Assembly: GCF_910578445.1 (NCBI RefSeq)
Contig: NZ_CAJTQC010000002.1
Coordinates: forward strand, 89,285-153,284
Source of the DNA: an uncultured Duncaniella sp.
GTDB lineage: Bacteria; Bacteroidota; Bacteroidia; Bacteroidales; Muribaculaceae
DNA length: 64,000 nt
Reading direction: 5' to 3'
Positions within the stretch are counted from its first letter, which is position 1. Every line of letters starts with the position of its first letter. The position numbers and the translations under genes are program-made. A model generated the notes under the pieces. That model did not search any database and was not told the origin of the DNA. It saw only the letters and a program-made list of their open reading frames with translations. Positions 25,153 through 34,473 of the stretch are shown one piece after another.

Positions 25153-28100
25153 ATGTCATTTCAATCATTCCTCACAAAGATTTTCGGAAACAAGTCGACC
25201 CGAGACCTTAAGGAAATCGAACCCATCGTGAAGAAAATCGAGGCTCTTGAGCCTGAGGTTAAGCAACTCACCATAGATCAGCTCCGCGAGCGCATCGATA
25301 ATGTCCGTGCTGACATCAGTCAGGCAATTTCTGCGGAAAAAGAAGAAAACGAACGTCTCCGCCTTGAAGTCGAGGAGCTTCCTTTCGACCAGCGTCAGCC
25401 GGTGTGGGACAAAATCGACCGCAACGAAAAGACTATACTTGACACTATAGAGGATAAGCTCAACGAGCATCTACCCGAAGTGTTTGCTGTGGTGCGTGAA
25501 ACCGCAGCCCGTTTCGCCGCCAATGAGACAATCGTTGTCAAGGCTACTCAGCTCGACCGTGAACTTGCGGCACAGGGCCGTGATTTTGTCAGCATCGACG
25601 GCGATAACGCCATCTGGAAAAACCATTGGCTTGCCGGCGGCAATGAGATGAAGTGGGACATGGTCCACTATCGTGTACAGCTCATCGGCGGTATCGTGCT
25701 CCATCAGGGTAAGATTGCCGAGATGGCTACCGGTGAGGGTAAGACACTCGTGGCAACGCTGCCTGTATTCCTCCGCTCGCTCTCAGGACGTGGTGTACAT
25801 GTGGTGACCGTCAACGATTATCTCTCGAAGCGTGACTCCGAGTGGATGGGTCCTCTGTATATGTTCCACGGCTCGACTGTCGATTGTATTGACAAGCATC
25901 AGCCAAACACCGCGGCACGCCGTGCGGCCTACAATTGTGACATCACTTTCGGTACTAATAACGAATTCGGTTTCGACTACCTCCGTGACAACATGGCCAT
26001 GTCGCCGGCCGATATGGTGCAGCGCAAGCATTACTATGCTATTGTCGATGAGGTCGACTCGGTGCTTATCGACGATGCCCGTACACCGCTCATCATCTCA
26101 GGTCCTGTGCCTAAGGGCGACGACCAGCTCTTTGATGAATACCGCCCGAATGTGGAGAAGGTGGTGGAGGCTCAGCGCAAGCTTGTCACCAAGATTCTTG
26201 CCGAAGCCAAGACCAAGATTGCATCCGACGATAAGGAGACCAAGAAGGAAGGAGCATTGTTGCTCTACCGTGCCTTCAAGGGTCTGCCGAAGAACGGTGC
26301 GCTTATCAAGTTCCTCTCTCAGGAGGGAATGAAGAATCTCATGCTTGAAACCGAGGCATATTATCTTCAGGACAACAAGCGCGAGATGCCCAAGGTGACC
26401 GATCCGCTGTATTTCGTGATTGATGAAAAGAACCGCAGCGTAGAACTGACCGACAAGGGTATTGACGAGCTTACAGGCAAGACAGGTGACCCGCAGTTCT
26501 TCGTGCTTCCTGACATCGCCTCGCAGCTTTCGGAAACAGAGCACATCGAAAATCTTGCAGAGCGTCAGCAGCGCAAGGATGAGCTTATGCAGGATTATGC
26601 AGTGAAGGCTGAACGTGTCCATACTGTCACTCAGCTTCTCAAGGCCTACACCCTTTTTGAAAAGGATGTCGAGTATGTGATTGACGAAGGTAAAATCAAG
26701 ATTGTCGATGAGCAGACCGGTCGTATCATGGAGGGACGCCGTTACAGCGACGGACTCCATCAGGCTATCGAGGCCAAGGAACATGTGAAGGTTGAAGCTG
26801 CTACACAGACATTCGCAACCATCACTCTCCAGAATTATTTCCGCATGTATCACAAGCTTGCCGGTATGACCGGTACGGCTGAGACCGAGGCAGGAGAATT
26901 CTGGGATATATATAAGCTTGATGTGGTGACAATCCCGACCAATCGTCCGATTGCCCGCATAGACATGAACGACCGTGTCTACAAGACTAAGAAAGAAAAG
27001 TATGCCGCTGTCATCGACGAAATTCAGGATCTCGTGTCGAAGGGCCGTCCGGTGCTCGTCGGTACGACATCGGTTGAAATCTCCGAACTTCTCAGCCGCA
27101 TGCTCACCATGCGTCATATCCCTCACAATGTCCTCAACGCCAAGCTCCACCAGAAGGAAGCCGAAATCGTGGCTCATGCAGGACGCAAGGGTATGGTGAC
27201 AATTGCGACAAACATGGCCGGTCGTGGTACGGACATCAAGCTTACTCCCGAGGTCAAGGAGGCAGGAGGTCTTGCCATCATCGGTACTGAACGTCATGAA
27301 TCACGCCGTGTCGACCGTCAGCTCCGCGGACGTTCAGGCCGTCAGGGTGACCCCGGTTCATCAGTGTTCTATGTTTCGTTCGAGGATCAGCTTATGCGTC
27401 TTTTCGCGACTGACCGCGTGATGAAGATGCTCGACACTCTCGGTCTTGAAGAGGGTGAGCGTATCGAAAGTTCGATGGTGACCAACGCTATCGGAAACGC
27501 CCAGAAGCGTGTCGAAGAAAACAACTTCGGTATCCGTAAGCGCCTTCTCGAATATGACGACGTGATGAACAAGCAGCGTACCTACATCTACAACCGCCGT
27601 CACCATGCACTGCTCGGCGAGCGTATCGGTATCGACATCGCAAACATGATGTGGGACGTAATCGAGAACTTTGTCAACAACTACGGACCTGCCGATTATC
27701 AGGACCTCGCTCTTGAACTTTTCCGTGTGCTCACGATTGAAGCACCTTTCACAGAGGAGGAATACCGCAATATGTCGAAAGAGGATGCTATCGAAAAGAT
27801 TCATACCGCAGCTCAGGATGCCTTTGACCGCAAGAGCCAGCGCATCCTTGAGGTAGCCCAGCCTGTGATTGTCGACTGTATTGAAAACCGTGGATTCAAG
27901 GGTCGCATCGCTGTGCCGATGACCGATGGCAAGCGTTTCTTCAATCTCGTTGTCGATATCGACGAGGCTTACAGGACCGGTTGCAAGTCGATTGTCAAGG
28001 AATGGCACAAGGCCGTGCTTCTAGTGACTATCGACGAACTCTGGAAGGAGCACCTCCGTGAACTTGACCAGCTGCGTCAGAGCGTCCAGAATGCTTCGTA

Positions 28101-28569
28101 TGAACAGAAAGATCCGCTTGTAATCTATAAGGTAGAGTCGTTCCATCTCTTTGAGGCTATGCTCAACAATCTGAATGTAAAGACCATGTCGACACTCATG
28201 CGTGGTCAGATATACGTTCAGCAGGCTCCTCCGCAGCAACCGCGTCCACAGCAGCCTGCTCCTGAGGCAGAGGTGGAATCAAATGATGAGACTCCGGCAG
28301 AGGAACCCGCTCCTGCACAGCAGCCGGAAGCTCCGAAGCCACAGCCTAAGGTAGAGCGTGCAATGCCTGAGCGTCCGAATGATTATTCGAAGTATCAGAC
28401 ATCGCGCGAGAATCTTCCGGGAGAGAACGCCCAGCGTGCAGCAGCCCAAGGTGCGAGCCAGCAGCAGGTGACACAGCCCGTCAAGTCAGGACCGCGCATC
28501 AACCGCAACGATCCATGTCCATGCGGTTCAGGAAAGAAGTATAAAAACTGTCACGGCAAGGGCCTGTAA
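25153..28569 (+). CDS. secA: Preprotein translocase ATPase SecA
   Basis: 1138 aa, long compared with about 900 in E. coli but normal for Bacteroidetes. The DEAD motor is clear: MATGEGKTLVATLP (Walker A), VNDYLSKRD, DEVDSVLIDDARTPL, and NMAGRGTDIKL plus RQLRGRSGRQGDPGSS in the second nucleotide-binding fold. A Pro/Gln-rich linker (about 1020-1110) leads to the zinc-binding tail CPCGSGKKYKNCHG. It drives secretion through SecYEG, including the Sec step of type IX substrates. No upstream -7 box was identified. Confidence 0.97.
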   Translation: MSFQSFLTKIFGNKSTRDLKEIEPIVKKIEALEPEVKQLTIDQLRERIDNVRADISQAISAEKEENERLRLEVEELPFDQRQPVWDKIDRNEKTILDTIEDKLNEHLPEVFAVVRETAARFAANETIVVKATQLDRELAAQGRDFVSIDGDNAIWKNHWLAGGNEMKWDMVHYRVQLIGGIVLHQGKIAEMATGEGKTLVATLPVFLRSLSGRGVHVVTVNDYLSKRDSEWMGPLYMFHGSTVDCIDKHQPNTAARRAAYNCDITFGTNNEFGFDYLRDNMAMSPADMVQRKHYYAIVDEVDSVLIDDARTPLIISGPVPKGDDQLFDEYRPNVEKVVEAQRKLVTKILAEAKTKIASDDKETKKEGALLLYRAFKGLPKNGALIKFLSQEGMKNLMLETEAYYLQDNKREMPKVTDPLYFVIDEKNRSVELTDKGIDELTGKTGDPQFFVLPDIASQLSETEHIENLAERQQRKDELMQDYAVKAERVHTVTQLLKAYTLFEKDVEYVIDEGKIKIVDEQTGRIMEGRRYSDGLHQAIEAKEHVKVEAATQTFATITLQNYFRMYHKLAGMTGTAETEAGEFWDIYKLDVVTIPTNRPIARIDMNDRVYKTKKEKYAAVIDEIQDLVSKGRPVLVGTTSVEISELLSRMLTMRHIPHNVLNAKLHQKEAEIVAHAGRKGMVTIATNMAGRGTDIKLTPEVKEAGGLAIIGTERHESRRVDRQLRGRSGRQGDPGSSVFYVSFEDQLMRLFATDRVMKMLDTLGLEEGERIESSMVTNAIGNAQKRVEENNFGIRKRLLEYDDVMNKQRTYIYNRRHHALLGERIGIDIANMMWDVIENFVNNYGPADYQDLALELFRVLTIEAPFTEEEYRNMSKEDAIEKIHTAAQDAFDRKSQRILEVAQPVIVDCIENRGFKGRIAVPMTDGKRFFNLVVDIDEAYRTGCKSIVKEWHKAVLLVTIDELWKEHLRELDQLRQSVQNASYEQKDPLVIYKVESFHLFEAMLNNLNVKTMSTLMRGQIYVQQAPPQQPRPQQPAPEAEVESNDETPAEEPAPAQQPEAPKPQPKVERAMPERPNDYSKYQTSRENLPGENAQRAAAQGASQQQVTQPVKSGPRINRNDPCPCGSGKKYKNCHGKGL

Positions 28570-28598
28570 AAGTGAATCAATAATGTGAATAAATAAGT

Positions 28599-28633
28599 TA
28601 AGGAGCGCAGAGTTTTTGATTTTGCGCTCCTTA
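28599..28633 (+). terminator. secA terminator hairpin
   Basis: An 11-bp perfect stem (28599-28609 with 28623-28633) and 13-nt loop, 30 bases after the secA stop. No long T run follows, so termination strength is uncertain. Confidence 0.6.
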
Positions 28634-28680
28634 TGTTTACAGAATGAAGGATAAAACAATCAGATTTAAATCATATCGTA

Positions 28681-29058
28681 ATGAAAAAAATATTGGCTTT
28701 ATTACTCGTTGTGACATCGCTGATTTCCGTGTCATGTACAAAACGTGTTGAGGGTATACTGCGTGAAAATCCAAATGAAATCACTCAGAAGGAAGCTCTT
28801 AAACTCATGGATTATTTCAATGGAGAATTTGACAAGGCTCAGACGTTGTATCAGGATGGAGACAAAGCCGGTCTTAAGGCCTATCTGAAGAGTCCGGAAT
28901 GGCAATTGGCAGAACGTTGCCATTCGAAACTGTTGCAGGTTACACCTGAAATAGCGACAAATATCAGGATTGCTGAAATGGAGTTCAGGTTTATTGAATT
29001 TGTCAATGGAGTAATACGCATGGGCATACCTCTCCGGGAAGTCCCTGAGGAGTTTTGA
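28681..29058 (+). CDS. Small lipoprotein, unknown function
   Basis: 125 aa with a signal peptide and lipobox (SLISVSC), followed by a mainly helical, charged domain (ITQKEALKLMDYFNGEFDKA; EIATNIRIAEMEFRF). I do not recognise a family. It has its own position between the secA terminator and a bidirectional hairpin, so it is probably monocistronic. The RBS region is weak, as usual in this phylum. Confidence 0.75.
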   Translation: MKKILALLLVVTSLISVSCTKRVEGILRENPNEITQKEALKLMDYFNGEFDKAQTLYQDGDKAGLKAYLKSPEWQLAERCHSKLLQVTPEIATNIRIAEMEFRFIEFVNGVIRMGIPLREVPEEF

Positions 29059-29082
29059 TTCCCTTTGCGACGGATATAAAAA

Positions 29083-29168
29083 TCCCGTCGGGAAAACGTC
29101 ATCTGACCTCTTAATTAGCAAGCTGTGAGAAAGGTCTTTGTTTGGAGATGACGGGTTTCCCGACGGGA
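29083..29168. terminator. Large bidirectional hairpin between lipoprotein gene and porN
   Basis: A 13-bp perfect stem (29083-29095 with 29156-29168) continues inward with an 8-bp stem (29097-29104 with 29146-29153) and a 5-bp one (29105-29109 with 29132-29136). A T-rich stretch follows on the plus strand from about 29172. It separates converging genes and probably ends both transcripts. Confidence 0.68.
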
Positions 29169-29216
29169 GTAATTTTTTATATAGGGTAAAGAGAGATGTA
29201 ACAGGAAGACTGAAGA

Positions 29217-30350
29217 CTATCTGCGACGGTTGCGGACTGAGCGGACCGCGCTTGATGAGGATGCTTTAGGCGCTTTGGCTTTTTTCACTTTTGCCGGTTT
29301 GGTTTTGGGCGATGATGATTTGGTCGTTCCTCGTTTTGAGCGGGCAGAGCGTATCGTTGTTTTTGTGGAGGATGATTCGCTGACTTCTTCAGTCGCTGGG
29401 GCTTCACCACTTGCCGCGAGTTCGGCTTTTTCAGCCGCTTCCCGACGTGCTGCAAGCTCTTCGAGGGATGGAACCCACAGTTTGTCCTCAAAGCTGTCAA
29501 GACGCTTCTGTATGCTGTCCTGAGCGTGTGCGAGTTCGTCCGGGTCGGGATGAAGTTGCATCAGAGAACGGTTTTTAAGGTTGCGCGTCTTGTATATGTC
29601 TCCTTTATAGAGATTGAGCTGGAAGTAGTCGTCGTAGGTGCAGGTGGCAAGGTTGTTGTCGTCGTTGGTGAAGATGTTGTGGGTGGTCAGATAAGGTCTG
29701 AGGTCGTCGTATTTCACCCAGAACATAGGATATTTCACCGCTTCACCTCCGAAATCACCAGCACGGTGCAGCACAGGGCAGACAGCTTCAATGCGTGTGC
29801 GCATGCGGTTGTTGCGTTTGTCGAATTCCCAACGTTCGATTACATAGTAGGAGAGGACTTCGGATGATGGGACATCGGCTTCCTCGATTACGAATTTCGG
29901 GTTGCGTTCGGTCGATCCTTTCGCATCGATATAAATTATGTGGAAGCGGTCAAGGACATCGCGCATGTTCACCTTGTAGTTGTCGGTAAACATTTCGCGA
30001 CCGTCGAGATACTCGTAGCCTGTAAGCTCATTGTCGGCCATGCGGCCGAGGATGATTCTGAAAAGGTTTTCCTGACCGTCGACCGGCTCGTCGGGGTAAT
30101 AGAGGGCTGCATTCTCATCTTTCATCAGGTCGAGCTGACGATATATGACGCGCATCCATTGTAGTTCGGAATCGCTGACAGGCGAGGTGTCGAAGTGCTG
30201 TTGCATGCGTTGTGTCACACCGGTGGTTGTTTTGGCTGTGTTGCGGTCGTCGGCCGTGCGGCGGCGGACAACACTGCTTGAACTCGATTCCTGTGCGAAA
30301 GCAGAAGCCGAGATGAAAATCGCTATGGCTGTAAGAAGATACTTCTTCAT
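29217..30350 (-). CDS. porN: T9SS protein PorN/GldN
   Basis: 377 aa with signal peptide MKKYLLTAIAIFISASAFAQ. The body (RVIYRQLDLMKDENAALYYPDEP, FDKRNNRMRTRIEAVCPV, MFWVKYDDLRPYL) is typical of GldN/PorN, which forms the periplasmic ring with PorK beneath the outer membrane. The last 65 residues are a low-complexity extension: the final 49 contain 18 Lys/Arg and no acidic residue. Last gene of porT-P-K-L-M-N. Confidence 0.93.
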   Translation of the reverse strand: MKKYLLTAIAIFISASAFAQESSSSSVVRRRTADDRNTAKTTTGVTQRMQQHFDTSPVSDSELQWMRVIYRQLDLMKDENAALYYPDEPVDGQENLFRIILGRMADNELTGYEYLDGREMFTDNYKVNMRDVLDRFHIIYIDAKGSTERNPKFVIEEADVPSSEVLSYYVIERWEFDKRNNRMRTRIEAVCPVLHRAGDFGGEAVKYPMFWVKYDDLRPYLTTHNIFTNDDNNLATCTYDDYFQLNLYKGDIYKTRNLKNRSLMQLHPDPDELAHAQDSIQKRLDSFEDKLWVPSLEELAARREAAEKAELAASGEAPATEEVSESSSTKTTIRSARSKRGTTKSSSPKTKPAKVKKAKAPKASSSSAVRSVRNRRR

Positions 30351-30390
30351 CAGTAATTGCTGTGGGGTTTATGCGGAGTGGAGGGAAATC

Positions 30391-31956
30391 TTAATTAACA
30401 ATAACTTCGACGGGGCTGAGGACGCGTTCGATGCCGTCAGGACCTTTCGCACGTATGCGGGATATGTAGAAGCGTTTTCCACGCGAAAGCCGTTTGAACT
30501 GGTCTTTCTGACGCTGAGAGAATGAAGCTCCCTGTGACACCTCCGGAATGGCATTGCCCATCTGGTCGAAGAACACAGTTTCAAATCCGAGAACCTGAAA
30601 GTCGATGTTGAGCATATCGTCGTCGATAGCGGCATCAATACCGGGTGTGCTTGTCAGAATGGTTTTCGATATGGGGCGGCCGCCTTTGTAGCGTTCTTTT
30701 GCACCGTTGCTTCCTGCATATGTTATGAAGGCCACCGGATCGGGGAGCTTGCGCACTCTGAAGGTGGATGTGGCTACCGTCTGTGGCCGGCCGTCGATAG
30801 TGGCTGAGACTGTGAGTGTAGCATTCTCACCTACTTTAGCCGGTCTTGCCACCCATGCGTCACCCTTGCGTGTCAGAGTGCCATTGGTCATAGTTGCACT
30901 GACCGCACTCATCGGAACGCCGGGGACAGAGATGCTCATAGGGTTGTCGATACCTGCATAAAGAACGTTCATCATGGTAGCAGAGACAGTGGCTGTGGGC
31001 TCCATGACGGTGTAGCTCGACGAGAACGGATGACGGGTGGATGTTCCGTCACCATGATTGACTTCAAGATAGCCATTGTAATCGAATGTGCCGGTGGACG
31101 AGGTGACAAATTCATAAAGGCCATGGTCATTGCCAAGTTTTTTGCCGGCCACAAAGATTTCAGGGCGTGCAGTCGTGTCGACAGCGGCGAGGACGATGTT
31201 GGCGCTGTATTTGCCACCGCGCATCACTATGCGTGACTGCGGGATGACAAAGGCGTTGATTTCATTGACCCTGACATCACCGGCGTCGACCGATGCGAGC
31301 AGGCTTGCGAGCGCTTCGCCTTCGGCATAACGAATGTCGTTTTGCAGTTTGGTCAGGAGTGTGACCGCAGCTACTACAGGCTGGTTCTCAAATTTAGCCT
31401 CCTCCCATTTTTGTGGGGTGACAGTGCCGGGACGCTTGAACGGCGCTGTTGAAAGGGCTTCATTGATGGCGGCCTTCTTTATGGAGTCGGTGATAAATGT
31501 CTTTATGAAGTCGCGGTAGGCATCCATTTCACTGTGGAGCATCTGTCCGCCCTTCGCTCCGGGCGACAGCATGACCACTGCGGCGGCTTCAAGGTCGTCG
31601 CGACGGTTTATTTCCGAGGGATTTCCTTCCGGACCGTCTGCCTCGACTACAATCGCGAGTTTCAGGGAGTCAACGAGAGAATAGAGGGCAGCGGAATGTC
31701 TGCGGACATCGGATGCCTTGGCAAGCCACGGAGCGCCTTTTTCGGGGTTCTGCGCAGTGAATGCCTCAAGCTGGGAATACACGGCATCGTTACGGCGGCC
31801 TACCGTGGCGTTTGTGCGTGCAAGACCGTCCTCAACCTGTACGAAACCGTCGAGCACATCGCTTGATACGTTGAGTGCAAGCATGGCCGTAAGGACGATA
31901 TACATAAGGTTTATCATCTTCTGTCGCGGGGAAAGCCTTACTACTGATTCTGCCAT
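30391..31956 (-). CDS. porM: T9SS motor protein PorM/GldM
   Basis: 521 aa, typical length. The start RLSPRQKMINLMYIVLTAML is the single N-terminal membrane helix of GldM/PorM; four periplasmic beta-domains follow. With PorL it forms the proton-driven motor that reaches through the periplasm to the PorK/N ring. Gene order L-M-N is conserved in the phylum. Gap to porN is 40 bases. Confidence 0.95.
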   Translation of the reverse strand: MAESVVRLSPRQKMINLMYIVLTAMLALNVSSDVLDGFVQVEDGLARTNATVGRRNDAVYSQLEAFTAQNPEKGAPWLAKASDVRRHSAALYSLVDSLKLAIVVEADGPEGNPSEINRRDDLEAAAVVMLSPGAKGGQMLHSEMDAYRDFIKTFITDSIKKAAINEALSTAPFKRPGTVTPQKWEEAKFENQPVVAAVTLLTKLQNDIRYAEGEALASLLASVDAGDVRVNEINAFVIPQSRIVMRGGKYSANIVLAAVDTTARPEIFVAGKKLGNDHGLYEFVTSSTGTFDYNGYLEVNHGDGTSTRHPFSSSYTVMEPTATVSATMMNVLYAGIDNPMSISVPGVPMSAVSATMTNGTLTRKGDAWVARPAKVGENATLTVSATIDGRPQTVATSTFRVRKLPDPVAFITYAGSNGAKERYKGGRPISKTILTSTPGIDAAIDDDMLNIDFQVLGFETVFFDQMGNAIPEVSQGASFSQRQKDQFKRLSRGKRFYISRIRAKGPDGIERVLSPVEVIVN

Positions 31957-32025
31957 TTAAGCTATAGATGAGTGGAATATACGGAGTGGTTATGGTTGAT
32001 GCAGGGATGGAATGGAGAGAGGAGG

Positions 32026-32982
32026 TCAATTTACAGAGCCGGAGGATTGTGCGCCGGGGATGTCGTTCATCATGGGCCTGTACATGTTGACGGTCATTGC
32101 ATGGAGCATTTTTTCATAGACGTGGTTGAGCTGCTGCATGTAGCGGGCCATCTTTTCGGTCTCCTCGCAGTAGCGAGCGCTCTGTGATGCACTCTTCTCA
32201 TACATGTCGCGGATGTCCTTGATGCCCCGATTCACGCGGTCAATAGAATCAAGCTGTGTCGACACGCTCTTGAGCTGAATTTCGTAAATAGTGTTGAGGC
32301 CTCCAAGGTTACGGTTGAGGTCGCCCATGCGCTCGATGTAGCCACGCGAATTCTCTGTGATGGATGCTGAGTTTTCAGTCACAGCCCGATAGCTTTCGAG
32401 GAGGACGGCAGACACTGAATTGAGAGCTTCGGTGGTCTGTCTGAGTTGTTCCATCTGCGCTGAAATAGCCGACATCTGTGATAGATATTCCTGTGTGGCG
32501 GTGGTGAGTTCTGCCATTTTTGAAAGTTGCTCGGCAGCGGCCGACATCCGATGTATGCTTTCAGACAGAGAAAGGCGATCTTCTTCTGAAAGATCAACGG
32601 AGGCAGGCAGGCCGACAGTTCCGTTGACTGAAGCGGGGTTTGCTGAAATGGGCGGATTGCAGGCTGACTGTGCGTTCGGGGTTGTGGACCGGCCTACAGC
32701 GAGTGGTTCGCGGTCGTTTTCAGCGCCATCGAGTTCGGGAAATACGTTTTCCCAATGGTATTCCTTTGGAGGTCTGTCAAAGGCCGTGAGAATAAACATG
32801 AGCACTTCCGTTCCCATACCGATACACAGAAGGGTGTTGCCTCCTGAAAGATGGAGAATTTTGAAAAGAGCACCCAGAATGACGATGGCCGCACCGATAC
32901 TATATGCGAAGTTGAAGAGGCGTTGGCCACCTTCCCATGTCATGATGGTTTCTATCTTGTTTCTGAAATTATCTTTGGTCAT
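32026..32982 (-). CDS. porL: T9SS motor protein PorL/GldL
   Basis: 318 aa. Two N-terminal membrane helices hold the family's charged residues: Lys41 in GALFKILHLSGG and Glu59 in GMGTEVLMFILTAF, the pair implicated in proton use by GldL. The remainder is a cytoplasmic coiled-coil region (about residues 120-310) with many Gln, Ser and Glu. It forms a pentamer around the PorM dimer and powers type IX secretion. Confidence 0.94.
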   Translation of the reverse strand: MTKDNFRNKIETIMTWEGGQRLFNFAYSIGAAIVILGALFKILHLSGGNTLLCIGMGTEVLMFILTAFDRPPKEYHWENVFPELDGAENDREPLAVGRSTTPNAQSACNPPISANPASVNGTVGLPASVDLSEEDRLSLSESIHRMSAAAEQLSKMAELTTATQEYLSQMSAISAQMEQLRQTTEALNSVSAVLLESYRAVTENSASITENSRGYIERMGDLNRNLGGLNTIYEIQLKSVSTQLDSIDRVNRGIKDIRDMYEKSASQSARYCEETEKMARYMQQLNHVYEKMLHAMTVNMYRPMMNDIPGAQSSGSVN

Positions 32983-33030
32983 GGCTTGTAAGTAGAATGG
33001 GTATTGAGGGGAATTTAGAGGATTGTTCTG

Positions 33031-34470
33031 TTATTTTCGTGCTTTAGTGCCTTTGGCAAAACCGATTTGAGAGCGGACACAACGGAAACCGATGTAGGAG
33101 CGCTGTTCGTTCTGATATTCCCACATGCGTATGTCGGAGCGGATATTGTGGGACACATCTTTCCAAGAGCCTCCACGCACGATTTTACGCTTCATGCGGT
33201 AGGGGTCTTCCTGCGCGGCATTGTAGCGGTATTCGGGGTTGAGGTCGCTTGTCAGCTTGCCGACGCTTTCGGTGAAGGCGGTCGAAGTCCATTCGCTGAC
33301 GTTGCCGGCCATGTCATACAGTCCGAAGTCATTGGGTGAATACGTCCCGACGCGCGATGTTATCAGCTGGCCGTCCTGAACAAAATTTCCTTCCTGCGGC
33401 TTGAAATTGGCATAGAAGCATCCTTGGTCTTCAGTCAGGGGTAGGTCACCGTCCCAAGGATACATGTTCTCGCTTTTTCCTGCTCTGGCTGCATATTCCC
33501 ACTCAGCCTCCGTCGGGAGGCGGTAGGGCTCGACATAGACACCTTCACGGCCGAGAGAACGGCGGAGGAAGTCTGTGCGCCAGTTGGCAAAGGCGGTGGC
33601 CTGTTCCCAGCTCACACCGACGACGGGATATTCGTTGTAGCCGCCGTGTGAGAAATAGAGACGTACATAAGGTTCGTTATAGGCATTGTCGAAGTCATTG
33701 ATCCATGCAGTGGTGTCGGGGTAGACGTTGACAATGTAGGTGTTGACAAAATCAAAATCGCCGGTAAGTCCGCGGGTGATGGTCTCGCGGATGATTTCGC
33801 CTTCGTCGTTGATGTAGGCTGTGTCCTTTGAAATAATCGGAGTTTCAGTGGGCGTCGGTTTGTCTGTGTTGTATTCGCGACGAGCCGGGTTGAGACGGTG
33901 TTTGCGCTTTGCAGCTTCCGTATGGTTGTAGATTTCGTAGCGATAGTTAAGCTGTTCGGGATCAAGCTCGCGCACACCGGTGATAGGGTTGGTGCGGTAG
34001 AGACTCTCGATTGCTCGCTGCTCGTCCTCGTTGGCGTTGCGCCAAGGAATTGCTTTTGCCCAGTTGAGGTGGGGAGTCACGGGATTTCCTTCGCGGTCTT
34101 CCTCAATCTTGAATTCTTCGTTGCCTCCGTAGGCGGGATCGGCAAGGCGCTCGCGGATGATTGAATCACGCACCCAGAAGACAAATTGTTTGTATTTTGA
34201 ATTTGTGATTTCGGTTTCGTCCATCCAGAATGCGTCGACCGACACGCCTCGCGGGTCGGCTTCGATGTTCCATAGCGAATCGGCTTTAGAGGGACCCATC
34301 TTTACAGATCCTCTCGACACGAGAACCATGCCGTAGGGGGTTGGTTCTGTCCATGAAGTTCCTCCCACTCCTGTGACTTCGCCTCCCATAGAGCTACGAG
34401 GGCCTGTAGCGCATGAGACGGCAGCGGAGAGAAGGATCAGAGCGAAAAGTATGTGGAGTATTTTTTTCAT
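33031..34470 (-). CDS. porK: T9SS lipoprotein PorK/GldK
   Basis: 479 aa with lipobox LLSAAVSC near residue 20. It contains a formylglycine-generating-enzyme/sulfatase-modifying type fold, visible as MVLVSRGSVKMG at the start, PVVGVSWEQATAFANWR, YRLPTEAEWEYAARAGK and IVRGGSWKDVSHNIRSDIR at the end. GldK/PorK uses this fold structurally, without the enzyme activity, in the ring attached to the outer membrane. It starts three bases after the porP stop. Confidence 0.95.
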   Translation of the reverse strand: MKKILHILFALILLSAAVSCATGPRSSMGGEVTGVGGTSWTEPTPYGMVLVSRGSVKMGPSKADSLWNIEADPRGVSVDAFWMDETEITNSKYKQFVFWVRDSIIRERLADPAYGGNEEFKIEEDREGNPVTPHLNWAKAIPWRNANEDEQRAIESLYRTNPITGVRELDPEQLNYRYEIYNHTEAAKRKHRLNPARREYNTDKPTPTETPIISKDTAYINDEGEIIRETITRGLTGDFDFVNTYIVNVYPDTTAWINDFDNAYNEPYVRLYFSHGGYNEYPVVGVSWEQATAFANWRTDFLRRSLGREGVYVEPYRLPTEAEWEYAARAGKSENMYPWDGDLPLTEDQGCFYANFKPQEGNFVQDGQLITSRVGTYSPNDFGLYDMAGNVSEWTSTAFTESVGKLTSDLNPEYRYNAAQEDPYRMKRKIVRGGSWKDVSHNIRSDIRMWEYQNEQRSYIGFRCVRSQIGFAKGTKARK

Positions 34471-34473
34471 AAG

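Noticed and set aside
26098..27297. Long minus-strand frame of 399 codons inside secA
   Set aside because: Antisense of a strongly conserved gene with biased codons; translation is Cys/His/Leu-rich without any family.
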